Positions 41,769-48,591 of a stretch of 64,000 bases of DNA are shown here, one piece after another. The DNA lies in NCBI RefSeq assembly GCF_016862975.1, contig NZ_BONZ01000006.1, positions 62,001-126,000 on the forward strand, read 5' to 3'. The translations under genes were made by a program, and so were the position numbers. Positions within the stretch are counted from its first letter, which is position 1; each line of letters starts with the position of its first letter. The notes below the pieces were generated by a model. That model made no database searches. It was not told the origin of the DNA and saw only the letters and a program-made list of their open reading frames with translations. The stretch comes from Rugosimonospora africana. GTDB lineage: Bacteria > Actinomycetota > Actinomycetes > Mycobacteriales > Micromonosporaceae.

Positions 41769-42434
41769 CTACCCCTCGCGATCCGGGATGCGCGGCCTGG
41801 GAGGTTCGCCAGCCGCCGGGCCAGACGCGCGACCGGACTCGCGACCGCCCGGGCCGGACTCACCACCGGCGCCCGGCTCGCGCGGGCCCCACTCGCCCGG
41901 CGCCGGTACGCCCGGCGGGCGCATCGGGGCTCGCCGGGCCGTATTCGGGTCGTGCGACTCGCCCGGCTCCTTGGCGCCCGGCCAGGCTTTGGCGACTCGC
42001 GCGGCGAGGACGAACTCCTTGCGCAGCGGATGCCCCTCGAACTCCGGCGGCAGCAGCAGGGGGCGCAGACCGCCCGGGTGTCCCGGGAAGTCGACGCCGA
42101 ACATCTCGTGCGTCTCCCGTTCGTGCCAGGCGGCGCCGGCGAAAATGTCCACAATGGACGGTACGGCGGCGGTCTCCTTCGGGACGAGCGTACGCAGCAG
42201 GAGTCCGGTACGCGCGGAAGTCGACCACAGGTGGACGACGATCCGGTACCCCTCGTCCAGCTCATCGACGGCGGACAGCCAGTCCAGGAAGTCGTACCCG
42301 AGCCCGTCCCGCGCGGTGCGCACGGCCGGAGCCCAGCCAGCGACCGGCACGTCCACGGTCACCCTCGACCACGCGCCGCCCCCGGACACGGAGGCCGCGC
42401 CACCGAGCCGGGCACCCACCTCCTCCGGGGTCAT
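41769..42434 (-). CDS. nuoC: NADH-quinone oxidoreductase subunit C
   Basis: NuoC is a peripheral-arm subunit with the 30-kDa signature (AWHERETHEMFGVDFPGHP, then LLLPPEFEGHPLRKEF). It has 221 residues including an unusual Gly/Pro/Arg-rich C-terminal tail of about 60 residues. It is the first gene of this operon, with TACGAT 7 nt before the ATG, so it is probably leaderless. nuoB and nuoD are not next to it. Confidence 0.93.
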   Translation of the reverse strand: MTPEEVGARLGGAASVSGGGAWSRVTVDVPVAGWAPAVRTARDGLGYDFLDWLSAVDELDEGYRIVVHLWSTSARTGLLLRTLVPKETAAVPSIVDIFAGAAWHERETHEMFGVDFPGHPGGLRPLLLPPEFEGHPLRKEFVLAARVAKAWPGAKEPGESHDPNTARRAPMRPPGVPAPGEWGPREPGAGGESGPGGRESGRASGPAAGEPPRPRIPDREG

Positions 42435-42441
42435 GGGAAGG

Positions 42442-42510
42442 ATCGTAACCGGCCGGCCGGGTCCGGCGGCAGTTCCTCAGAGTCGCGAGTGCTGCCCGGA
42501 TCGGTAGACT
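42442..42510. promoter_or_regulatory. Divergent leaderless promoters for nuoC and the AMMECR1 gene
   Basis: On the minus strand TACGAT (42442-42447) lies 7 nt before the nuoC ATG. On the plus strand TAGACT (42505-42510) lies 6 nt before the AMMECR1 ATG. Both spacings fit transcription beginning at the start codon. The -35 boxes are not obvious. Confidence 0.6.
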
Positions 42511-42516
42511 GGGTCG

Positions 42517-43227
42517 ATGAACGAGCCGCCGGCCGGCTCGGATCCCGCGAGTCCCGGCTACGCCGACCCGGCCCATCCGGGCCCGAGCCACCCCGAATCG
42601 GGCAGCGCCGACTCCGGTAGCACCATCCCGTCGCCGGCCGCGCGGGCCCGTCCCGCGCTCTCCGCCGACGAGGGCATCTGCCTAGCCCGGCTCGCGAGTG
42701 CCGCGGTCGCCGCGAAGCTGGCCGGCGCCCCACCGGACGACCAGCCCCCGGCGTCGGGGCGGCTGCGCGAGCCCGGTGCGTCGTTCGTCACTCTGGAGAC
42801 GCACGGCCGGTTGCGCGGCTGCATCGGTAGCCTGCGCGCGATCCGGCCGCTGTACCTGGACGTGACGCGCAACGCCCGGCGGGCCACGATCGACCCCCGC
42901 CTGCCGCCGGTCACCGGCGCCGAGTGGGCCGACCTGGCGGTGTCCGTCTCGGTACTCAGCGATCCGTCGCCGCTACCCGCCGGAGAGCTGGTCGAGTTGG
43001 TGGCCGCGCTGCGGCCGGGGCTGGACGGGCTGATCCTCACCGACGGCAATCGCCGGGCGACGTTCCTGCCGGCGGTGTGGCGCAAGGTCGCCGATCCCGA
43101 GCAGTTCGTCCAGGCGTTGCTGGCCAAGGGCGGCTGGCCGCCCGGAGAGTGGCCGGCCGGAATCCGGGCCGCGCGCTACACCAGCGCCGAGTTCGTCGAC
43201 GCCCCGCCGCGGGCGGCACTGTCCTGA
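42517..43227 (+). CDS. AMMECR1-domain protein (AmmeMemoRadiSam system A-like)
   Basis: The protein has 236 residues. The first 45 are Pro/Ser-rich and probably disordered. The AMMECR1 fold follows with the hallmark LRGCIGSL near residue 98 and VSVLSDPSPL. In many bacteria this domain is encoded with MEMO and a radical SAM protein, but neither is near here. Biochemical role unknown. It diverges from nuoC and is probably leaderless. Confidence 0.85.
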   Translation: MNEPPAGSDPASPGYADPAHPGPSHPESGSADSGSTIPSPAARARPALSADEGICLARLASAAVAAKLAGAPPDDQPPASGRLREPGASFVTLETHGRLRGCIGSLRAIRPLYLDVTRNARRATIDPRLPPVTGAEWADLAVSVSVLSDPSPLPAGELVELVAALRPGLDGLILTDGNRRATFLPAVWRKVADPEQFVQALLAKGGWPPGEWPAGIRAARYTSAEFVDAPPRAALS

Positions 43228-43338
43228 GACGCCCGCCGCGGGCGGCGCTGCGCTGAGACTCCCCGCCCGGGAGGCGCTGCCATCGGGCGCCCGCCGCGCG
43301 AGACGCTGCCGGGAGACACCCGCCGCGGAAGGCCCTAC
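43199..43338. repeat. Imperfect approx. 29-bp tandem repeats after the AMMECR1 gene
   Basis: Units at 43224-43252, 43253-43281, 43282-43310 and 43311-43338 share the frame gagac-cccgccgcggg-ggcgctgc, and a partial copy forms the last codons of the AMMECR1 gene (from 43199). The gcccgccgcgggcgg core is self-complementary, so the array can form hairpins and may work as a terminator. It fills the spacer up to the next gene. Confidence 0.65.
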
Positions 43339-43348
43339 AGTGACGGAC

Positions 43349-43852
43349 ATGCACCCGCTGGTTGAGGAGGCCATGAAGAAGGCCGCCGTGGCCTGGTTGA
43401 CCGTTCCCGGGCAACCCGGCCCGTACGCGGTCTGGTGCCTCTGGCTCGACGGGGCGCTGTACGTGGTCAGCGGGCCGGGCGAGCAGCCGGCACCGGGGCT
43501 GGCCGGCGCGGTCGTCGTGGACGTGTCGTCCCGTGGCGACCATGGTGGGCGGATCGTCACCTGGCCGGCACAGGTCCAGCGGCTGGCGCCGGACGACGAG
43601 GCGTGGCCGCCGGTCACCCAGCAACTGGCCGGCAAGCGGCTCAACGCGCCGGCGAGCACGGCCGACACGGTACGGCGCTGGGCTGACGAGTGCGTGATCA
43701 ACCGGCTGGTGCCGGTCAGCGATCAGGTGGAGGCGGGGGCCCCGGCGGATGCCGGCTCCGGCGCCGCTCCGCCCCGGTCCACCCCGGCCGCCAACCGCAC
43801 CGCGAAGCCGTTCCGGCTGCATCGAGTGCGCGGGGCGGGCCCGAACCGGTAG
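43349..43852 (+). CDS. Small protein of unknown function, possible flavin-split-barrel fold
   Basis: The product is 167 residues from ATG 43349, with TACAGT 7 nt upstream (leaderless); GTG 43340 is an alternative. The N-terminal half alternates short strands (WCLWLDGALYVVSG, GAVVVDVSSRGDHGGRIVTW) in a way that recalls pyridoxamine-oxidase-like split barrels, but no cofactor motif is clear. The C-terminus is Pro/Ala/Arg-rich. Function unknown. Confidence 0.65.
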   Translation: MHPLVEEAMKKAAVAWLTVPGQPGPYAVWCLWLDGALYVVSGPGEQPAPGLAGAVVVDVSSRGDHGGRIVTWPAQVQRLAPDDEAWPPVTQQLAGKRLNAPASTADTVRRWADECVINRLVPVSDQVEAGAPADAGSGAAPPRSTPAANRTAKPFRLHRVRGAGPNR

Positions 43853-43865
43853 GCCGGTGGGGCGG

Positions 43866-44735
43866 TCAGCCCACGAACGGCGGGATCACCATCTCACCGT
43901 GCGCGATGGGTACCACCCGCCCGCTCACCGTCGCGGACACCGCCACCCCGTCGCGCGCCGTCACCCGGCACTCCAGGGTGGACGGGCGGCCCATCTCGTA
44001 GCCCTGCTCGACCACGTACTCCGACTCGCGGTCGCCGGGGAGCAATCCGGAGGCGATGAGCCAGACGCCCATGCCGAGCGCCGCCGACCCGGTCGCCGGA
44101 TCCTCGATCATCCCGCTGCCGAAGAACAGCCGGCTGTACCCGGTGCGGTTCGCCGCGTCCCAGGCCACCAGGCTCACCCCGAACAGCCCCGCCGCCCGGG
44201 CCGCGGCGGAGTCCCCAGCCGCCCGGGTGAGCGCGTCCCGGGTCACCGACACGAACGGGAACTCCAGACCGCAGCCGGCGATCCGGGGAGCCGGCCCGAC
44301 GAAGTCTTCGCTGGTCAGGCCGGTTGCCGCCAGCAGGTTGGTGGGGTCCAGTGCCTCCCCGACGGTCGGCTGGCCGCCGGTCAGGGTGGCCTTTCCGCCC
44401 GCGTACACCTCGATGGGCAGCAGCCCCGCGCCGCACTCCTGCACCACCACGCCGGGGCCCCGCCCGGCCCGCTCGACGAAGGTGACCGCCGACCCGACGC
44501 TGGGGTGCCCGGCGAACGGCAACTCCTCCTCGGTCGTGAAGATCCGCGCCCGGTACGTCGCCTCCGAAGTGGTCGCGGGCAGCACGAATGCCGTCTCGGA
44601 GAGGTTGAACTCGCGAGCGATCGCCTGCAGCTGCTCGGTGGCGAGATCGTGCGCCTCGAACACGACCGCCAGCGGGTTGCCGGTGAACGGGCGGTCCGTG
44701 AACACGTCGACGATCTGGTACGGCAGGGTGATCAT
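43866..44735 (-). CDS. PhzF-family epimerase/isomerase
   Basis: The protein has 289 residues, the family length, with the diaminopimelate-epimerase-like double fold. The presumed general base Glu47 lies in LSETAF, with FAGHPSVGSA around residue 74 and EDPATGSAA at 211-219. The substrate is unknown; there are no phenazine genes here. TAGGGT 7 nt before the ATG indicates a leaderless start that diverges from the gene at 44770. Confidence 0.88.
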   Translation of the reverse strand: MITLPYQIVDVFTDRPFTGNPLAVVFEAHDLATEQLQAIAREFNLSETAFVLPATTSEATYRARIFTTEEELPFAGHPSVGSAVTFVERAGRGPGVVVQECGAGLLPIEVYAGGKATLTGGQPTVGEALDPTNLLAATGLTSEDFVGPAPRIAGCGLEFPFVSVTRDALTRAAGDSAAARAAGLFGVSLVAWDAANRTGYSRLFFGSGMIEDPATGSAALGMGVWLIASGLLPGDRESEYVVEQGYEMGRPSTLECRVTARDGVAVSATVSGRVVPIAHGEMVIPPFVG

Positions 44736-44742
44736 GCGATCA

Positions 44743-44764
44743 ACCCTATCCGCCCACTACGCTA
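44743..44764. promoter_or_regulatory. Back-to-back leaderless promoters of phzF-like and MgtE-N/CBS genes
   Basis: On the minus strand TAGGGT (44743-44748) serves the PhzF-like gene. On the plus strand TACGCT (44759-44764) lies 5 nt before GTG 44770. The -10 elements are only 10 bp apart, so each promoter must lie within the other, and simultaneous use is likely to be exclusive. Confidence 0.55.
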
Positions 44765-44769
44765 GACGG

Positions 44770-46035
44770 GTGACCACGGCGACCAGGGTGTACGTCGCCC
44801 GGCTCGCCGGCCTCGCCGTCTTCGACCCCAACGGCGATCAGGTCGGGCGGGTCCGGGACGCGGTCGCGCGCGTTCGCAGCAGCAGCGTGCCGCCCCGGGT
44901 TGTCGGGCTGGTGGCCGAGATGCCGCTACGCCGGCGGATCTTCCTTCCGATCAACCGGATCACCGCGATCGAGCCCGACTCGGTGGTCCTGTCCACCGGC
45001 ACCCTGAACCTGCGCCGCTTCGAGAAGCGCACCGGGGAGCTGCTGGTCCTGAGCGAGCTGCTGGACCGGCGGGTCGTCATCGGTGACACCGGGCGATCCG
45101 GCACGGTCGTCGACGTGGCGATGGAGGCCGACCGGGCCGGGGAGTGGTCGTTGACCCGGGTCGCGGTACGCGAGGTGACCGGCCGGCTGGCCCGCCGGGG
45201 CCACCTGCACCAGTTGGAGTGGGCCGAGGTCACCGGACTGATCGGGGTCGCCGATCAGCAGGGCACGGCCAACCTGCTCGCGGTGCTGGACAACATGCGC
45301 CCGGCGGACCTGGCCAACGTGCTCCAGGACCTGTCCGACAGCCGCCGAAACGAGGTCGCCGCCGCGCTGGACGACGAGCGGCTGGCCGACGTGCTCGAGG
45401 AGCTGCCGGAGCACGACCAGGTGGAGATCATCGCCGCGCTCAACCCGGAGCGGGCCGCCGACGTCCTGGAGGAGATGGATCCGGACGACGCCGCCGACCT
45501 GCTCGCCGAGCTGCCCAAGCCGGACCAGGACGTGCTGCTGGACCTGATGCAGCCGGACGAGGCCGATCCGGTCCGCCGGCTGCTGGACTACTCGCCCGGC
45601 ACCGCGGGCGGCGTGATGACTTCCGAGCCGATCGTCCTGCCTCCCGACGCGACGGTCGCCGAGGCGCTGGCCCGGGTCCGTGAGCCGCAGCTGTCCCCGG
45701 CCGTGGCGGCGCAGGTCTTCGTGGCGCGCGCACCGATGGCGACACCCACCGGCCGGTACCTGGGCATGGTCCACTTCCAGCGGCTGCTCCGCGAGCCGCC
45801 GGCCGAGCTGCTCGGCGGCGTGGTGGACAACGACATCGACCCGCTGGACCCGGACACGCCGCTGCCCGAGATCACCCGGCGGATGGCCACGTACAACCTG
45901 ATCGCGATCGCGGTGGTCGACAACAACGACCGGTTGGTCGGCGCGGTCACCGTGGACGACGTGCTCGACCACCTGCTGCCGACCGACTGGCGCGACCGCG
46001 ATCAGGACGTACCGCTACGGATCGGCCATGGCTGA
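44770..46035 (+). CDS. PRC-barrel/MgtE-N/CBS protein without the transport domain
   Basis: The product is 421 residues from GTG 44770. Residues about 5-160 contain two PRC-barrel-like modules (GDQVGRVRDAV, GRSGTVVDVAME). An MgtE N-terminal superhelix with acidic repeats (VLEELPEHDQ, VLEEMDPDDAADLLAELP) follows at about 170-285, then a CBS pair to the end. The MgtE membrane domain is absent, so this is a soluble Mg-sensing-type module rather than a channel. It overlaps the DUF1003 gene by 8 nt. Confidence 0.85.
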   Translation: MTTATRVYVARLAGLAVFDPNGDQVGRVRDAVARVRSSSVPPRVVGLVAEMPLRRRIFLPINRITAIEPDSVVLSTGTLNLRRFEKRTGELLVLSELLDRRVVIGDTGRSGTVVDVAMEADRAGEWSLTRVAVREVTGRLARRGHLHQLEWAEVTGLIGVADQQGTANLLAVLDNMRPADLANVLQDLSDSRRNEVAAALDDERLADVLEELPEHDQVEIIAALNPERAADVLEEMDPDDAADLLAELPKPDQDVLLDLMQPDEADPVRRLLDYSPGTAGGVMTSEPIVLPPDATVAEALARVREPQLSPAVAAQVFVARAPMATPTGRYLGMVHFQRLLREPPAELLGGVVDNDIDPLDPDTPLPEITRRMATYNLIAIAVVDNNDRLVGAVTVDDVLDHLLPTDWRDRDQDVPLRIGHG

Positions 46036-46711
46036 CCTCCGCCGGGACGTCCGGCTCGATCAGCCGCGGGTGTCCCGACGGGTACCGGTCCCGAAAATCG
46101 ACAGCGAGACCTTCGGCAGGTTCGCCGAGGTGTTCGCGCGGTTCATGGGTACGCCGCGGTTCATCGCGTACATGACGATCTTCGTGGTGGTGTGGATCGG
46201 GCTCAACATCGCCGGGATCTACGGGCTGCGCTGGGACCCGTACCCGTTCATCCTGCTCAACCTGTTCTTCAGCACCCAAGCCTCGTACGCCGCGCCGCTG
46301 ATCCTGCTGGCCCAGAACCGCCAGGCCGACCGGGACCGGGTGACCATGGAAGAGGATCGGCGCCGGGCCGCGATGCAGAAGGCGGACACCGAGTACCTGG
46401 CCCGGGAGATCGCCTCCCTGCGCATCGCGCTCGGCGAGGTGGCGACCCGCGACTTCGTCCGCTCGGAGCTGGTCCGGCTCGTCGAGGAGCTGGACGAGGC
46501 CGCGGCGCGGCGACAGAAGTCGGAGCGCAAGGAGTTGCGCCGGGAGGCCCGGCGGGCGATACGCAAGGCAGAGACGGAGCACCTGGACGAGCCGTTCGAC
46601 GATCTCGACGACGACTCGGCGCTGGAGGAGAATCCGCCGCCGTTCGACCGGTCTGGCTCGACGCGTCCGACGCCGCGCCACGACCCAGACCAGTCGTCCT
46701 CACGGGGCTAG
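46028..46711 (+). CDS. DUF1003 membrane protein
   Basis: The protein has 227 residues with two membrane spans (about 45-65 and 75-95), between them YGLRWDPYPFILLNLFFS, the DUF1003 core. A long charged helix and an acidic region follow. The last about 20 residues (RSGSTRPTPRHDPDQS) are encoded by a copy of the dispersed repeat (46646-46696), so the original C-terminus may have been replaced. It is coupled to the upstream CBS gene, suggesting a joint membrane function. Confidence 0.85.
   Translation: MADLRRDVRLDQPRVSRRVPVPKIDSETFGRFAEVFARFMGTPRFIAYMTIFVVVWIGLNIAGIYGLRWDPYPFILLNLFFSTQASYAAPLILLAQNRQADRDRVTMEEDRRRAAMQKADTEYLAREIASLRIALGEVATRDFVRSELVRLVEELDEAAARRQKSERKELRREARRAIRKAETEHLDEPFDDLDDDSALEENPPPFDRSGSTRPTPRHDPDQSSSRG
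46646..46696. repeat. Dispersed approx. 50-bp repeat inside the DUF1003 gene
   Basis: The unit runs from gaccggtctggctcg to cgacccagaccagtcg, and its ends pair at 13 of 15 positions. It is the only copy that lies in a coding frame, and the frame passes through without a stop. It ends 15 bp before the gene's stop region. Confidence 0.75.
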
Positions 46712-46782
46712 CGTCGTGTGACTGGCGCCACCTGGGCCGCGGCGGTCGAGCCGGCGCCGGCGGGTCGGGCCCGTACCGGACG

Positions 46783-46788
46783 TAGCAT
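46783..46788 (+). promoter_or_regulatory. -10 element of a leaderless mrp promoter
   Basis: TAGCAT lies 6 nt before the mrp ATG (46795), giving transcription at or next to the start codon. There is no Shine-Dalgarno sequence in the intervening bases. Confidence 0.5.
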
Positions 46789-46794
46789 GGCGTT

Positions 46795-47940
46795 ATGTCA
46801 GCTCCGACGACGTCCATGGAAGCCGCGATCCAGACCGCTCTGGCGTCCGTACAGGACCCGGAGATCCGCCGGCCGATCACCGATCTCGGGATGGTCCGCG
46901 AGGTCACGGTCGATCCGACCGGCCGAGCCACAATCGAAATCCTGCTCACCGTCGCCGGCTGCCCGATGAGGGACAAGCTGAACACAGACATCACCGCCGC
47001 GGTGTCCGCGGTACCCGGAGTCACCGGCGTCCAGATCGGCTTCGGCGCGATGAGCACCGAGCAGCGCCAGGCGCTCCAAGCCTCGCTGCGCGGCCCGGGC
47101 GCCGCCGAGCCGGTGATCCCGTTCGCCCAGCCGGGCTCCCGTACCCGGGTGTACGCGGTGGCCAGCGGCAAGGGCGGCGTCGGCAAGTCCAGCGTCACGG
47201 TCAACCTGGCCGCCGCACTGGCCGCGAAGGGGCTGTCGGTCGGCGTGGTGGACGCGGACATCTACGGGCACTCGGTGCCCCGGATGCTCGGCATCACGGC
47301 CCGCCCGACCCAGGTCGAGGACATGATCATGCCGCCCCAGGCGTACGGCGTGAAGGTCATCTCGATCGGCATGTTCACCCAGGGCAACGCGGCCGTGGTC
47401 TGGCGCGGCCCGATGCTGCACCGCGCACTCCAGCAGTTCCTCGCCGACGTGTACTGGGGTGACCTGGACGTCCTGCTGCTCGACCTGCCCCCGGGTACCG
47501 GCGACGTGGCCATCTCCCTGGCGCAGTTGCTGCCCAGCGCCGAGATCCTGGTGGTCACCACGCCGCAGGCGGCGGCCGCCGAGGTCGCCGAGCGGGCTGG
47601 GGCGATCGCTCTCCAGACTCACCAGCGCCTGGTCGGCGTCGTGGAGAACATGTCCTGGCTGGAACTGCCGACCGGCGAGCGGATGGAGGTCTTCGGTACC
47701 GGCGGCGGGCAGACCGTGGCCGACTCGCTGACCCGGATCACCGGCGCCACCGTGCCACTGCTGGGCCAGATTCCGCTGGACACCCGAGTCCGCGAGGCGG
47801 GCGACCAGGGCATGCCGATCGTGCTGGACGCGCCGGACGCACCGGCCGCGGCGGCGCTGTCGGCGGTGGCCGACCGGCTCGCGGTCCGCCGCGAGTCTCT
47901 GCTCGGCAAGCCGCTCGGATTGCGTCCCTCCGGGCGCTAA
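46795..47940 (+). CDS. mrp: Mrp/ApbC-type iron-sulphur carrier ATPase
   Basis: The protein has 381 residues. An N-terminal MIP18/DUF59 domain (about 5-95, with TVAGCPMRD) is followed by a ParA-like ATPase with the deviant Walker A GKGGVGKS at 125-132. The usual CxxC in the segment after ENMS is missing (ENMSWLELPTGERMEVFG), which I recall also for mycobacterial Mrp. Role: storage or transfer of Fe-S clusters, inferred from the family. It converges with tatB. Confidence 0.93.
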   Translation: MSAPTTSMEAAIQTALASVQDPEIRRPITDLGMVREVTVDPTGRATIEILLTVAGCPMRDKLNTDITAAVSAVPGVTGVQIGFGAMSTEQRQALQASLRGPGAAEPVIPFAQPGSRTRVYAVASGKGGVGKSSVTVNLAAALAAKGLSVGVVDADIYGHSVPRMLGITARPTQVEDMIMPPQAYGVKVISIGMFTQGNAAVVWRGPMLHRALQQFLADVYWGDLDVLLLDLPPGTGDVAISLAQLLPSAEILVVTTPQAAAAEVAERAGAIALQTHQRLVGVVENMSWLELPTGERMEVFGTGGGQTVADSLTRITGATVPLLGQIPLDTRVREAGDQGMPIVLDAPDAPAAAALSAVADRLAVRRESLLGKPLGLRPSGR

Positions 47941-47984
47941 AGCCGAACCAGCGCCCCTCCGGGCGCTGTGGGTTACCGCACGCG

Positions 47985-48011
47985 AAAGGCCGGCCCTCGG
48001 GCCGGCCTTTT
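47985..48011. terminator. Bidirectional terminator between mrp and tatB
   Basis: The arms aaaggccggccc (47985-47996) and gggccggccttt (47999-48010) pair perfectly, leaving a T run (tttt) on the plus side and TTT on the minus side. The position between convergent genes makes a shared intrinsic terminator very likely. Confidence 0.9.
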
Positions 48012-48043
48012 CAGTGACCTCGACTCCGCCGAGGCGGACGTCG

Positions 48044-48469
48044 TCAGGTGGCGTCCGCGTCGTATGCCACCTGGCTCGCGGTGATCGACGCCGGGCCGCC
48101 CGACGAGGTCGGCTTGGCGTGCAGGTCGACCGACTCCGCCGCCGACTTGAGCTCGTTGTGCACGCCCTTGATGTCCTGCTGTACGTCTTTGTAGAGGTCT
48201 TCCAGCGGCTTGCGCAGCGCCCGCTCGTCCTCCTCGGAGAGCAAGTGCTTGCGGATCAGGCTCTTCGGGTTGAGGTCTTCCAACTGGATGTCGGTGCCCA
48301 ACTCCCGGCTCAGGTCGCCGGTGGCGTTGCGCGCCATGTCCCGCAGGTTGCGCAGCATCTTCACGCCGTCGGCGATCGCCTTGGGCAGCTTGTCCGGGCC
48401 GAAGATGAACAGTGCCAGCAACAGCAGCAGAAGGATCTTTTCGCTGTCGAGGTTCTCAAGCCCGAACAT
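48044..48469 (-). CDS. tatB: Sec-independent translocase protein TatB
   Basis: TatB is part of the twin-arginine receptor. It has 141 residues: the N-terminal span MFGLENLDSEKILLLLLLAL, then the hinge FIFGPDKLPKAI, an amphipathic helix and a long charged tail. The Shine-Dalgarno sequence GGAGG is upstream. It lies downstream of htrA, as in mycobacteria. Confidence 0.93.
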   Translation of the reverse strand: MFGLENLDSEKILLLLLLALFIFGPDKLPKAIADGVKMLRNLRDMARNATGDLSRELGTDIQLEDLNPKSLIRKHLLSEEDERALRKPLEDLYKDVQQDIKGVHNELKSAAESVDLHAKPTSSGGPASITASQVAYDADAT

Positions 48470-48591
48470 GTCGATCTACCCTCCTCGGCGGCGATCAGGG
48501 GCCACGCGAGCCAATCCGCGCCGTTGCTGTCGACGAGCCCGTTTCACAGACTACGCACGGCAGGGCCCCTGCGGCGAGAGGGCCGAGGGGA

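Noticed and set aside
43866-44735. Phenazine biosynthesis cluster marker
   Set aside because: A PhzF-fold protein alone is common; no phzABCDEG-like gene is present.
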